Assembly: GCF_032854445.1 (NCBI RefSeq)
Contig: NC_088299.1
Location: 5,619,001 to 5,683,000, forward strand
Source of the DNA: Liolophura sinensis
Taxonomy: Eukaryota; Mollusca; Polyplacophora; Chitonida; Chitonidae
Direction: 5' to 3'
Length of the DNA stretch: 64,000 nucleotides
Shown here piece after piece: positions 12,685 through 24,852 of this stretch; position 1 is the stretch's first letter; the number at the start of each line of letters is the position of its first letter. The translations under genes were made by a program, and so were the position numbers. Below the pieces are notes generated by a model. That model made no database searches. It was given only the letters and a program-made list of their open reading frames with translations, and was not told where the DNA came from.

Positions 12685-14888
12685 GGCGGTAGGGGGTCAA
12701 TGCGCTTCAATTCGAGTTTTATTATTGTTGCTGTTGATTTATTGAATTTTCCAAATATAACGGCATGAATGTAAATGTACGAATAACATTACATGTATCT
12801 CTTGACTCGTATAGTTCAGTTTTGTATAGAGACATACTTACAAGCTTACGCACCAAGCCTTAAGTGACACAACTTCTGTTGTCGTAGCCTTAGTCCAAGT
12901 GAGTTTGCCAGGCCAGTCCGTTTGATGATTACTCCATGGTAGTCTGTTGTGAATCTTTTGTTACAGTCCGTTGTATTGAACTTGCTGCCTATATTCATTT
13001 ATCTGTAAAATCACTCATAGTCATTACTAAAATTGCTTTTCGTCAGTAACAGGTAGGCCTAACACCACATGCTGTCTATATCGATGTACAATCAAAACTT
13101 GATTGGCACGGTTGGTGCTAAAACATGCAAAACATGCTTTAATGAACTGCTGATAAATAATGAGGACAGCACATGTCACGGTGACCTGACATGGCATTGC
13201 AAAACAATTCGCATCAAGCTTCCTATGGAAAGTTTTATCTGAAACGATCGACTTCCGAATTTACGCCTTTTCCAAGGTATCCGTGTGCGTTATAGAAACT
13301 CGATTTAATACCAAGGATTTTCAAAACCAATTTCCAGCATATCCATTATTTAACACCCTCTGAATAAAAAATATGTAAAAATGAATGTATGTGTAATTTC
13401 AACATTCCTGGAATGGAATCCGTATCGACTCAAAATTTCAGTTCTGTTTAATATTACTATTCACGTGAAAACCGAAATGTAACTTCCAACTGCTGAGAAG
13501 ACGGTTCTGTTCATATCCGGTAAAAATAGGTGATTTATGATAAACTGTACAAACCTTGGACCTTGGGTTAAATGGATTATCTATCACCAGCTGGTTCTTC
13601 AATAATGCAATGATCTTCAATGATATCGACTGAAATATTATTAACATCCATCAACTTTACATGACTTATTGAGAGCTTTTAATGTTAGACGTATCGAATA
13701 GAAGGGAAACAAACCTCCTCAAAACTATCCGTTTTAATTCAAGAGAAGTGATAGATTTTCGAATAGCGGATTCGATCTTAATAGGCTTCGAGAGAAAATT
13801 GGTTGCAGACCCGTAGAGAATTTGCGCTGTGCCGTTTTCTGTGAAAATAAAACCTCCCGTGTACTTCTTTGTCTACACTCATCGAAGCCACCATTCTTAT
13901 AAATCCTTAGGGCAAGATTTGATAAGTTTATTCATTCGTCAAAGTTTCATGTAAACAGGCCTACTTTTTCATCCTTCGGGGAACTACCAAGTCTGGAACC
14001 GGCCAGTGGACTAAAACGGGAAGTTATTTCCTGGAAGGTTCGAACCAATTGATGCTGGCGGCATAATTTAAAGACATTTCCAAAGCGACGTCTCTAATGA
14101 AGCGAAGTAAGGGGGGAGGCCTGTCATCGGGTGAATTGTTAAACTGGAGATTCTTGGGGAATCGATGAGTTGATGAACGGTAAAACTGCTGTTCCATTAA
14201 CCCGCCGATAGATCAATCACGTGAGATCCAAGCCGTGAACCGTTCAAGGCCGCTTGAATGAAGTATTACCGTCAAACGTATATCCATGCTCGCTGTATTC
14301 TAGCAGCGTGCATCTTTCTTTGAAGAAACGCGAATGCGGACCTATTGTCGCGGAGCGCTTCGAAAATTGATGCGTATGTCAGTCTTTGTGCCTTGACTGA
14401 CAAATCCGGTTATTTGTCCGTCTTTGAACTGCTGAACTCACATCGGTCTTCAGCTCCTCAGGAATCTTAACTCGGCTTTCAAGGTCTTTGATATTTTCAC
14501 TAATATAAGGCACTGACGGGTTAGCTGTGACCAGCAAGGCCGCACGAAGGATCGGCCCAAACCATCTGGAACTGATCCAAGGTTTCCGATCATCTTGACG
14601 CTCACAAGATAAATCTTCTCGGCTAATCGCCTCCGAGAGAGGTATTAGACAAAAGCAAGAAATGATAGCGTTGAATACCTTAATCAAATGTCATACGTTG
14701 GCTTGCATAGAGCTTATTTATTATGGGGAGGGGCGCATTTTCACCCTAGTATGTGCCCTCTAACCAAAAATGCTCTGCAGGCAATTGCGACTTGTCGGGT
14801 AGTGACGCAACTACTATCCACGTTTGAAAGTCAATCCCTATTTTGTGGTCAAATGTCCATTTTACAATGCTATTTGTTTACTATTTTA
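11951..14888. other. No gene recognised; GC-richer block near 13920-14690
   Basis: The block at 13920-14690 is less AT-rich than its surroundings, free of known repeats, and carries a 102-codon minus frame (14379-14687) of unknown kind. It could be a conserved non-coding element or an exon, but nothing decides it. Confidence 0.4.
12653..12698 (+). repeat. Compound (TG)n / G19 run
   Basis: A TG run passes into 19 consecutive G (12668-12686) and then cggtaggggg. The + strand could form a G-quadruplex. The minus-strand proline-rich frame across it is meaningless. Confidence 0.95.
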
Positions 14889-15017
14889 TTTGACTGGTGT
14901 TTTACGTCGTACTCAAGAATATTTCACTTATACGGCGACGGCCAGTATTATGGTGAAAGGAAACCGGGCAGAGGCAGGGGGGAACCCATGACCATCCGCA
15001 GGTTGGTAGCAGACCTC
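14889..15017 (-). mobile_element. SINE S1, half length
   Basis: The 3' half of S1 in reverse, from ttgactggtgttttacgtcg to the ggttggtagcagacct block. The head is missing. Confidence 0.85.
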
Positions 15018-15149
15018 GTATAGTTAAGACAGGCGTCACTATAGTGTATGCCCAAGACTTAACTTTGCGAGCTCTTTTTTGACATAAAGAGACTACAGAA
15101 GATAGAGTAAATCCAGAGGAGGGACGACATTATGGTATTTGGCAAATGG

Positions 15150-15330
15150 TCACACTAACCGGTGAAATCCGGCCTGTCGTCAGCTAACCTCGATAAAGGT
15201 TTTATTCTAACTGTTCGTGTAACCATATAAATACCAGTAACTTACACATCCTCTAGCAAAATGTTTTAGTCAAAATTAGGCCACAGTGAAACACAATATT
15301 ATATGGAATTAACATTAGCATATACTATAC
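15150..15330 (+). mobile_element. Family M element fragment
   Basis: Contains ggcaaatggtcacac, ggttttattctaactgttcg, tgtaa-catataaat and later a diverged ttaggccacagtg. These blocks occur in the same order at 33900 and 36200. Confidence 0.6.
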
Positions 15331-15689
15331 TATAGTAAGAGTGCTTGATATCTTTAAAAATGTTACACAGGCTCCACTGTACATAATTATCATAATATTT
15401 TATTGTAATATACAAGTAACTGATGAAATATCGATATCTTTCTCTTAGTGTTAAAGTTCAGTCATTCGCTTGTAATCTGTCTCATTTGTCTTAATAACAC
15501 TCCCGAATGCTGGCATCTGGCTTTTGTGTACAGCAAGCTGGTGACAGTAAGCCATTACATCGCCAGTCGATATTTGCCTTCAACACAACCTTTCATCTTC
15601 TCGCCTATCTTTTCAGTCTTTAATGCCTTTAATCGGAGATACTGGGCCTTTTATAATGATTTATTTCATTCTCCTCGAATATTCCTTGC

Positions 15690-15830
15690 TTTTTTTTTTT
15701 CGTCAGTAGTGAAAGCCGTTCACTGCTTCTCTTTCCCTGAATCCGTCCTAAAACATTTTTGCATTTCTTTGTTTTGCAGTTAAACGTTGTTTTGGAACGT
15801 CAGTTATGGATGACTACTGTTAAACGAATT
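15690..15830 (+). repeat. Dispersed repeat D, weak copy
   Basis: Shares the ctt-cc-gaatccgtccta and cgttgttttggaacgtca blocks with the longer D copies at 48180 and 54235. The match is diverged. Confidence 0.35.
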
Positions 15831-15914
15831 TCTGTTTCGATGCTCAGATATTTATCAGTTAATAGTGATAATGAATCCGGTATAATGCAATAGTTTGTGG
15901 TTACAGGGCCTTAT

Positions 15915-16270
15915 ATAGATTCAGTGTTTTAATATGATTGTGTATTAAATGTGACAACACAGCATTTTGAGTAATTCTGGACCAGTGATGTTTGATGAAT
16001 TGCTATCAACATCACTGCGTCCCTGCCCCTAATTTTGCTTAAGCCAAAGTGCTGGTGATAGGTGGTGGTGGCCGGGGGTGGGGGGGTGGCTGTGGATGTA
16101 ATTTGTTACTCCCGGGACATGGACTGGTAAGCCCTAAACCCTAACTGATGTAAATTCACAAGAGGCCGTACTTCACAAGTTATGAGGGATTATTTACCAA
16201 CTCTCACACTGTCATCGCTGCTTTTGTTTTACTCTCTATATGCTGCAACTCTTTTATATTTTGATTCAAA
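15915..16270 (-). mobile_element. Family M element fragment
   Basis: Reverse copy, beginning tttaatatgattgtgtatta, aatgtgacaacacagc, and ending near cacactgtcatcgctgcttt and tttactctctatatgctg. The order of blocks is the same as at 26700 and 35590. The middle has a G-rich insertion (ggtggtggtggccgggggtg). Confidence 0.65.
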
Positions 16271-18039
16271 ACCAGTTTTGTCATTCTCACAAAGATGCCC
16301 AAACTACAGAGTTGCAGTATAATACTTAAAGGTAGGTCTGAGAGAAGATTCGTTATATGGACGTACATTCAAGGTCTCCTAGAGTATGTAAATGCAAGTT
16401 TATTAGGTTATAAAGCCATCGTAGTTTTCTAGAGTCATAACTGCTCCATTGGACATCTCTTGTGTCCAAAGCTAATGCCACTCTCTTTCCCTATTCGTCG
16501 ACCTCGTCTGACCCGATCCGGTATAACCAGACCTTGATAATCCTCCAATCCATCTAGCCCAGGCTGACGGTACCAAGTCAGTGTCTCATAAATATGCCAC
16601 TGTGCACAGATCCAGCTACTTAGTGCTGCATTCAGCAGCCGACTGATAAATCTATATGTTCTTCTATTCTCTGTACAGTGCTTGTAATGCGTGTAGCGGA
16701 GTAAGACCGGATTGGCCTCGATCCGTTCCTTTATTTCGACGCATTCCATAAACAGCTGTGCCCTAATTGTTAATGCTTTGTAACGGCTGTGGGGAAATCA
16801 TATCACGGGATCCTTATAATTGGCCTCCATAAAACCCTACAGCACACTTGTGGACTAACACGGGTTAAAATATTTGATACACGTATGATATACGTGCGTA
16901 TGTTCTGTACGATCTGGTAAACACGCTGCATTGTTTATATCCCGCGTACATCTGTCGGCAAATGCGCATTACTCACTTTGTACACATTGACTGTATCTGA
17001 TGCAGACATAAATATTGTCATTGTGCACATCGTATGTTTGATATGCATACACATATAAGCATTGACTTGAACAATCCATTAAGTGAGAAAATATATCACT
17101 GGCTAATTAAAATGTGGGAAGTTGATAAGCATAAGTGATCGGCGTTTGTTTATACAGGTGTGCTGATGTTCACGATAGTTCTTTTTGCCATTAACCTATT
17201 AACTGTTCTTTCGTGATGAATATTTGATATATGCTTTTGTTCTGGCTGTTTTTGGCTTAAAAGGCAAAACGAACGTGCTCCTGTTTCAGGATTGCATGTT
17301 TGGGTAAGACTATCAGTAACCTGCAACTGTGCGCCATTTCATTGCGCTGTTAATGGTATTGCGTGCATACACACTCATGTGAATCGTTGTTAACATAAAA
17401 GCAAATACTTGTCAACATCAATACCTCGGTTTTGTTGCGCTTATTAAACTCCAGCTGTAATCAGGACTGATTGATGACAACTTTTTTTTTTACATAAATG
17501 TATACCTGTACATATTACATGTATAGCGAAAAGTGCAGAATTTCTTCCCCACCTGAGTACGGAGTGTAGCTTGGCTGATTTGGGATGGCATATTATATTA
17601 TTCAGTCAATGACTGATTTATATGCCACATCGTCGTATACAACAACTTTTACTGTGCGTTTACCAAGCATACCTGTTCCCTATTTTCTATAATTTGTGCG
17701 ATCGGACGGAACAAGGAAGAGCTGCATGTAATATGGGATGAATAATGACACGACGCTTGCCTTTCAATCGATGGGACATATCAGATGGCGTTCATCCCAG
17801 GCCTTAGACAGGAAATTTGCACATTACCTCGCTTTCACTGTTCCTGGGGTCTTAGTTGAATACACCCATGATGCCTGTTGTAACACACGTTAAACACCAA
17901 ACAAATTAATAAAAACTAAATATAAATGCGGTATTACATGTACATGTAGCTTAGGCTTTATCCGCATGAGGGTTATATTTCATCCAGCTTTATGTCACTG
18001 CAATCTTCAGTTCAATAGGCGTTCAGCATGAAGAGGGCA
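16271..18039. other. No gene recognised
   Basis: A 104-codon minus frame at 16435-16749 has no family motif. Confidence 0.5.
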
Positions 18040-18243
18040 GCGCAACGACTAGTTGACCCGTATCAGTATAATGGCTTGGGCGGGGCTGCTTACTTGCCTT
18101 CGGTAAGGCGTCTCAGTGAAGCAGCACTAGATAAAAGAGCGGTGGAAATCCGTCCTGCAACAAGGAGGTACATCACATACACCCTAAGGATTGTTGAGCA
18201 CGACGTTAAACCCCAAACACTCACTCACTCACTCACTCAGTTT
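18040..18243 (+). mobile_element. SINE S2, 3' part with (ACTC)n tail
   Basis: Body ttgacccgtatcagtataat, then cagtgaagcagcactagat, then the 3' end ttgagcacgacgttaaaccc and the tail caaacactcactcactcact. The simple-sequence tail and the body shared with 10257 mark it as a tRNA-type SINE. The 81-residue frame over it is not a gene. Confidence 0.75.
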
Positions 18244-18539
18244 AATAGTTGTGCAACGGTATACTGGGTGTAAGGATATATGGGTTTTCCTTCAGCATAA
18301 AGGTTTAATGCAATGGGCCTTAGGTATATGCAAAGGAAAAAAATCAGCGAAAAAAGGGAAATTGATCTTTCATGGATTATGTCCATAAATACATACGATG
18401 TGTTGCATGTGTCATTCATTTTTTGTTGCTGTCACGTTTTCGTCCAATTTCATGTGGGCTTTGAAACTCCAGATCTAACATATTCTTGGAACCGGAATAG
18501 ACAACAGAATACATCTGTCTCTAATCCCTAAGCTCTAAC

Positions 18540-19010
18540 AGCACACAAAGGAGCCTTGCGGCCGATATAACTCGAGGAAAACGGCTAATATATACGCATC
18601 CCCGGGGGAAAACCTCATATCAATAATCTAGAAGCTAATAATTCACAAGCATTTTGATTGCGGCGACCTTAACTCTCAAAGGATGTAGTCCTCCGCAAGC
18701 TCAATTAGTCCGGCCAATATTTATCCGCGGGCTTTCTGTCGCGATATTTGCCACTGAACTATTACCACTGTAAACTCACATGGCTTTGAACAAAGCTGAC
18801 TTACAGTACAGTCCGTGATAGACAGAACGACCGAAGAGCACGACATCACCTCAGCCCGACACGCAATTCCGGTGTACTGGCGGTGACAGATAACTGAGGC
18901 GTGTACACAGAGACTATAGCGATTGCAAAAGCAATTGCCCGCGAAGCCGTTTTCATAACCACCGCATTTACATCTAGAGCCAATTTACCCCCAAGGAAGT
19001 GACAATTTAT
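18540..19010. other. Repeat-free, GC-richer block
   Basis: Mixed-composition DNA with few stops in no particular frame. I see no gene; it may be regulatory DNA. Confidence 0.3.
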
Positions 19011-19449
19011 TCAGAGCGGCATAAAAAAAATCGAGAATTTTTTAAATGTTGGCAAGCCATAGATGATTGCTTGAGAATGAACTGTAGTGTCGGAAAAGAT
19101 ATAACTTTTATAGATGTAATATACTCTGACGGATAAAAAGTTATAGGTCATGTGAGTTGATGCCAAAATTGTCTCGGAAGAAGAAATTAGCTTTGAGATT
19201 TTTTCAGTGGTTAGACAAAGCGAACATTTACACATTTTTTTTCATCAAATTTGACCGTATTGGGAACAGCTATTACAGAAAAACCAGCGGCCAATGAGAA
19301 TCAAGGGGCTTGTTAAATATGCAAAATTCATGAACGAATCGGGTTGGTTTTCAAACTTAATCTGAGGGTCGACACATTTTTTATTAAATATCGGACAATA
19401 TTTGAAGTAGTTATTCCAAGGAAACCAAAACGTAGGACTATGGATTGGA

Positions 19450-20010
19450 ACCTTTCACTAGTGACGTGTGGCTATTTTTGTGGCTGCTCTGGTTTTGTTC
19501 TCCATGCTGTAGTCCTTCATATTGTAAACCTCCATAAACCGCGGTCTCACCTCTCTGCATTATTTTCATTTTTGTGTTTTTACATCACAACATTTTGAGT
19601 CTAACTCTAGACCAGTAACACCTAGCAAATTGTTATTAATATCATTACGGTTTTATTTATTATTTATTTATCTGATTGGTGTTTTACGCCGTCCTCAAGA
19701 ATGTTTCATTTATACGACGGCGACAAGCATTAAGGCAGGAGGAAATCGGGCAGAAACCCAGGACCATCAGCAGAGCCTCAGGTACGGCCTTTCAGTTTTG
19801 AAATCCAGTGACGTCTAATAGATTGATAATGATAATACGATATATTGTACCTAATTGTGCTTCAGTTATGTTGAGGATAAGTGTAGTATAAGGCTGCAAT
19901 TTTAGCATTTACATGAGCAGTTAGAATAAAACCCAGCTGTGCCAAACTGACATGAGGCAGGATATCTGTGGTTATGTTTGACCGGCCTTACACAAGTTAC
20001 GGGTCAGCTT
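19450..20010 (-). mobile_element. Family M element(s), interrupted by a SINE
   Basis: Reverse M blocks: ggctgctctggttttgttctccatgct near 19481 (inner part), then cacaacattttgagtctaac near 19587 (outer part), and after the S1 SINE at 19653-19800 the block ttacatgagcagttagaata. The order suggests two adjacent partial copies, the second split by the SINE. Confidence 0.55.
19653..19790 (-). mobile_element. SINE S1, half length, inside an M element
   Basis: From tttatctgattggtgtttta through cgacggcgacaagcattaag to the ggaccatcagcag block. It sits between two matching halves of a family M copy, so it inserted after that M element. Confidence 0.75.
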
Positions 20011-22800
20011 TCGCACGTATGACATTCAATGAGCGCTAGCACGCAAGCGTCGTCGACCGCTTGTTGTCACCAAGATCCCATAAACAAAGAAAGCGACGGA
20101 ATATACACTCGTTGGTCAGTAGGCGAAATAAGCGTGAATGCTTAATGGTACAAGGCCTGACCTCCTACCTCTGTCATTGTCCATATGCATGCACCATTCT
20201 TCGTAATGGCTTCAGTAGGGGTAATTCTGGGCCCTGTAAAGCCCAGTCCACCGAAGATCCATATGCCAATCATTGTCTTTAAGACGTGGTGATCCTCTGG
20301 ATGACGACCCTCTGTCACGAACGCCCTCCATAGCACTGCTTTATTCTCCATGAAATATTGATGACGGCCTACAGTAAAAGGGTTTCATGACCAGCAAACC
20401 ACCAACACTCACGCGAGGATGCCTTGCCTCTACAAGCTAGTGTTTTATATCATAGTGTTCCTAAACAGAATTAGCGTACTCTTTCATAAATATGTTGTTT
20501 TGCTCATCAGTTGAAGTCCAGAAAGCATGCCTAACAGAATTTGGTTTCCCTTGTTTGCTATCAGTGGTGGACTTCACATTCTATGATTTCCAAAGAAGGA
20601 TCGTCAGATAACTGGAAATCTCGCGGTGCAGGATTTCATGGTATTTGAACGCGATGGTTGTTTTCAGTTTTGTAACATATGTCTTATTTGATAATTCATC
20701 TGGTATTTGGTTGCAAAACAGATTAAATGATTTGAACAGTGAGACCATGAACTGGAAGAGCAGCATTAAGTTGTTCTCTTTGACTTGCAAATCAAATTTA
20801 AGCTAAACGCCATATGGCTGCGCAGCGTTATTAATTTGATTCCATTGGTTATAGTCAGACTGATCATGTCTGGTAGATGAATGGGTATATGGGCTGGCAG
20901 GTGGATGGATGTGAGTGGTTAGTTTGTCTTCAGGAACCATCAGTACGTAATGACCTTTCTTCGTCTGATTTCATTTCCCCAAAGCCCTTCAATGGCGGAG
21001 TAATTTTATGGTCTCATGCTGGAGTTGTCTTTCCGTGACAAACGAGCTTATCAACCTCAGTCCAGATTCTGGGTGTGGCATCGGCATGGTGTCTTTAGGA
21101 GCAGCTGCGCTGCTCAAAGCGCAGCGGAGATACTTACATTTGTATTCGACCTGGAAATTATTGTCAGCAGTGATTTGTACGTCTAGTCTACATTATTAAT
21201 TGTCTTCTCTGCATTACTGAAAACTGAGTGCTGTACGAATGTCGGACTTGAGTGAGTGAGTGAGTGCTTGGGGTTTGAAGTCGTACTTAACAATTTTTCA
21301 ATCATGATGACGATGTCGGACTTAACGCTCAGATTGTTAATGTTTTATTTGTCAACATTGCTACTGCTATCTAACATATGAGTAAAAATGTTCGTGGTGC
21401 ATTGATATATTAAAATGAGACTGTGCTGTTGTAAGGCGAATATATTTCTTACTCGTGTTCTGTACAGTGAAAAGCACCAACCAAACTGGTTATGTGAACA
21501 AACACAAAATAGGAGGAAAACAGATTTACGTGTTGATCCACAAATTACTTAATATCTAAAATTCCATAGACTGTTACTTATTTAGGCTTCCTTTGGATGG
21601 AATCATTGAAGAAACGAGTTTCAATATGTCCGACAAATAGGAAACATAACTACTTTTCATTGTCTTTTAGCGTGTTTCAAACTCATCTTTCTAAAACAAA
21701 GTATTAAGTGTTGTCATTTTCTTTCGAATCGAATTTTTATCGAAATTCAGCATTTTGGAGCGGCAGTAAATGTTGGAAATACATGTATATTGTATTTACA
21801 TTTCTCCAAGGACCTGGACTGTAGACTGCAATGATGGATAATATACGAGTAGAATGTCATAACTCTGAAACGAAAGCCCGCAAGGATTCAAAGAGTTGCG
21901 TTTTATCTCTCAAAACGACACCAAACAAAACGGCCTGTGACAGAATTCCTGAGAGACGTATTCTGGACATTTGAGTTGTGTTGGCTGTACGCTTGAAGTG
22001 CTGACCTCGTTCGTGTAAGAAAGCTGTGCGGTATTATGGGATATTGAGCCTCGTGGTTGTATATTCATGCGAGCATGCTGGGTGTGGGCCATTAATCGAT
22101 AACACGGGACTGAGTATATACATGTACAGCAATTAAACTGCCTGTCTCTAGACAAAAAGCCACAGTAAAATTATACCTATATATCGCTTGGCGGCGTGCG
22201 GAAATGCAAGATCACGGTCAACAGTTCTACAACGGTTCTTGAATTGCTTTGGTCTGGTGCACAAAGAGCAAACACAACTGACCGACATCAAACGCCATTT
22301 ACCCCTGTTTTATAGCGTTGATAACCCCTGATTAATTGGTCTTCGAACTCCTCGCATAAGCGGCTGATGTTATTCCCACGAACAATCTTCGTGTCCATTG
22401 GCACGTTTTTGTTCAGACTCGTTCGTTGCCGAAACGGGTGCCGCGTGACCTTGAGTTGTTGATAAGCAATTAGCCCTAAGGAAAATTCCGTTCATGTTTA
22501 GCTGGCTTGGAGAGTCAAGTATGTTCCGAGAATGTCAAACAGACATATCTCAATGACTCAGTTTAGAATTCCCGTGGAAAAATCATCCTATGACCTAAGC
22601 TGAAATTGGAACATCTGCTGATAGTAGAAATGGTAATTAGAAAATTTATGTATGTTTTTAACACTGCTTACGCCCTTTTGGTTCACGTCCACTTATTTGC
22701 ATTTTGAGACTTTAATAAACAACATGCTTTGTACATATTTGTTATTGTGCTGTGATCAGACTCGCTTTAGCACAGTAGACAATAATAATAATTCTGTATC
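20011..22800. other. No gene recognised
   Basis: Apart from the S2 tail at 21247, no repeat or gene that I can support. Confidence 0.5.
21247..21315 (-). mobile_element. SINE S2 tail fragment
   Basis: The reverse tail gagtgagtgagtgagtgc is followed by ttggggtttgaagtcgtact, the complement of the S2 3' end seen at 18200. Confidence 0.65.
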
Positions 22801-23160
22801 CACGCCTTGCTAGCTCAGTTGCTTAAAGCGCTGACCTCAGTTGGTTAGCGCGCTAGCGTAGCGTAATGACTCAGGAGCCTCTCACCAATGCGGTCGCTGT
22901 GAGTTCAAGTCCAGCTCCATGCTGGCTTCCTCTCCGGCCGTACGTGGGAAGGTCTGACAGCAACCTGCGGATGGTCGTGGGTTTCCCCGCTCTACCCGGT
23001 TTTGTCCCACCATAATGCTGGCCGCCGTCGTATAAGTGAAATATTCCTGAGTACGGCGTAAATCACCAATCAAATAAATAAATAGATAAATAAATAAATA
23101 AAGCGCTGGCTTCTTTCAGGCCCTTTAGCAATGAGGCTGGATCTTAGAATCCATGGCCCT
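22801..23160 (+). mobile_element. tRNA-like element split by a SINE S1 insertion
   Basis: ccttgctagctcagttgcttaaagcgctg looks like a tRNA A-box region. The sequence resumes after the SINE with gcttctttcaggccctttag and ends near ggatcttagaatcc, which is B-box-like. The host element is a tRNA pseudogene or the head of another SINE. Confidence 0.45.
22834..23098 (+). mobile_element. SINE S1, near full length, with 10-bp target duplication
   Basis: The head (ttggttagcgcgctagcgta ... gtgagttcaagtcc) and body are complete and the tail is (AAAT)n. The direct repeat taaagcgctg flanks it at 22824-22833 and 23099-23108. It is inserted in another tRNA-like sequence. Confidence 0.92.
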
Positions 23161-24420
23161 TTTCTTTATTAGGCAACTTACGGGTTTAAATTGCAAGTGC
23201 TTAAAAAGCAGAACTCCAGACACGTAGCGTCTCATATTATGGTTGGTGCATTGCCCTGCACGAAAGAATCGGTGTAAAATTGTAAACATCATGGAGCACA
23301 ATATTTCTTTTATTGTAGATGTCTTTGAATTTTTGAATTAAGCAATGACGTTTGATAAATATAGACCAAGCTGTTGTTGTATTGACTACTGCTTTTAGTT
23401 CCTGACTCTCGCGAATCTCCGATCATCACAGTTAAGCTGAAATATTACCGAAGTGGTGTTAAGCCATAGTAATTCATAAATTCCTAATCTCCAAAATAAA
23501 TTTCCTTTGATTTTGACAAAATTCTGATGTCGGCTATACAATGATAGAGAAGCAATCACCATACACTTGTTTTAACAGTTGCTTCTCACATGTCATAAAC
23601 AATAATACAGGTTGTAGAGAATAACTAAACATCATTAAATTTCTTGCGTAGTCAAAAATATTTATCTGATTCCGTTGTAAAATTAGAAGAGTACATTTAG
23701 TAGCAAAAAAGTCGGCTATGTCAAGTCAGTTTACAAGAAGTATTGGGCTCAAGACTTAGATATTAGCAGTACAGCTTTCTGAATCTGAGTACTTCATACC
23801 CGACAGTTCTCTTCATGCCTATATCTCGGGTAGACGATCTAGAGTTATAAATATAGATACACAGATACAACTCCCTGAACACTGTACTCCGCATGTTCGC
23901 ATTAAAAGGGTTTGACACCGCGTGGAACTAAGGTGTCGTTTAGCTGATATATATTTTTCCCGCGATCAATTTGACATTGAATATTTTCGGCTCCGGAAAT
24001 TGCCCTGTCTTTACATATGAAGCATCTGGCATTAAACGGGACCAGGTTAGCGTTACTGTGACGCGTTTTATCATGTATTGCCTACGGATGGGTATGGTTT
24101 TAATGATAGCTTGATTGGGTTGTGCTGCCGTATAGTCACTTACAACATTCCATCTGAGTGGCAGTTTGTGGTTTTGCCAGTACAGAACACAGTCCATCCC
24201 TTTACCAATATCTGTGTATGTGAACAGCAATTTGATAAAGAGTAAACACATTTTGATTCTAAACAAATATTACGAACATATGGAAATATGGACTAAATGA
24301 TGGCGATTCAATGGTTTTGTACCTTACCTTGGTAGTCAGTGTGTTAGATTTAAATTCATATTTACATGTATATACATTTATACACAAGAACTAAAGTGCT
24401 ATTTATTTTGTATGAGGTTA
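23161..24420. other. No gene recognised
   Basis: AT-rich. The 108-codon minus frame at 23940-24266 has no recognisable motif. Confidence 0.5.
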
Positions 24421-24432
24421 AGACTAATATTA

Positions 24433-24678
24433 TTTATTTATTTGACTGGTGTTTTACGGCGTACTCAAGAATATTTCACATATACGACGGAAGTCAGCAT
24501 TGTGGTGGCAGGAAACCGGACAGAGCCCAGGGAAACCCACGACCATCTGCATGTTGCTGGCAGATCTTCCCACGTACGGCCGGAGAGGAAGCCAGCATAA
24601 GCTGAACTTATACTCACAGCAACCGCACTGGTGAGAGGCTCCCGGGTCATCGCGCCGTACTGGCCACGGAGGTCCTCG
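24433..24678 (-). mobile_element. SINE S1, near full length, with 12-bp target duplication
   Basis: The direct repeat agactaatatta lies at 24421-24432 and 24679-24690. The head is shortened: ccgtactggccacggaggtc joins the start of the head directly to its middle, lacking the gcgctaacc part. The long minus-strand frame across it and the array to the right is spurious. Confidence 0.92.
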
Positions 24679-24852
24679 AGACTAATATTAAGATGTAATC
24701 CTAGCTTAAGTTTAATACACTTTTCCTCAATTGCTCCCAGTTCTTTATTGGAAAATACAACACATGATAGCAGTTCTTTGTAAAACCTAAGTTTAAAAGC
24801 CTTGGTCGAGTGTTTAAATTTCTGTTTAAGCGTTTGTAACCCTGAATAAATC

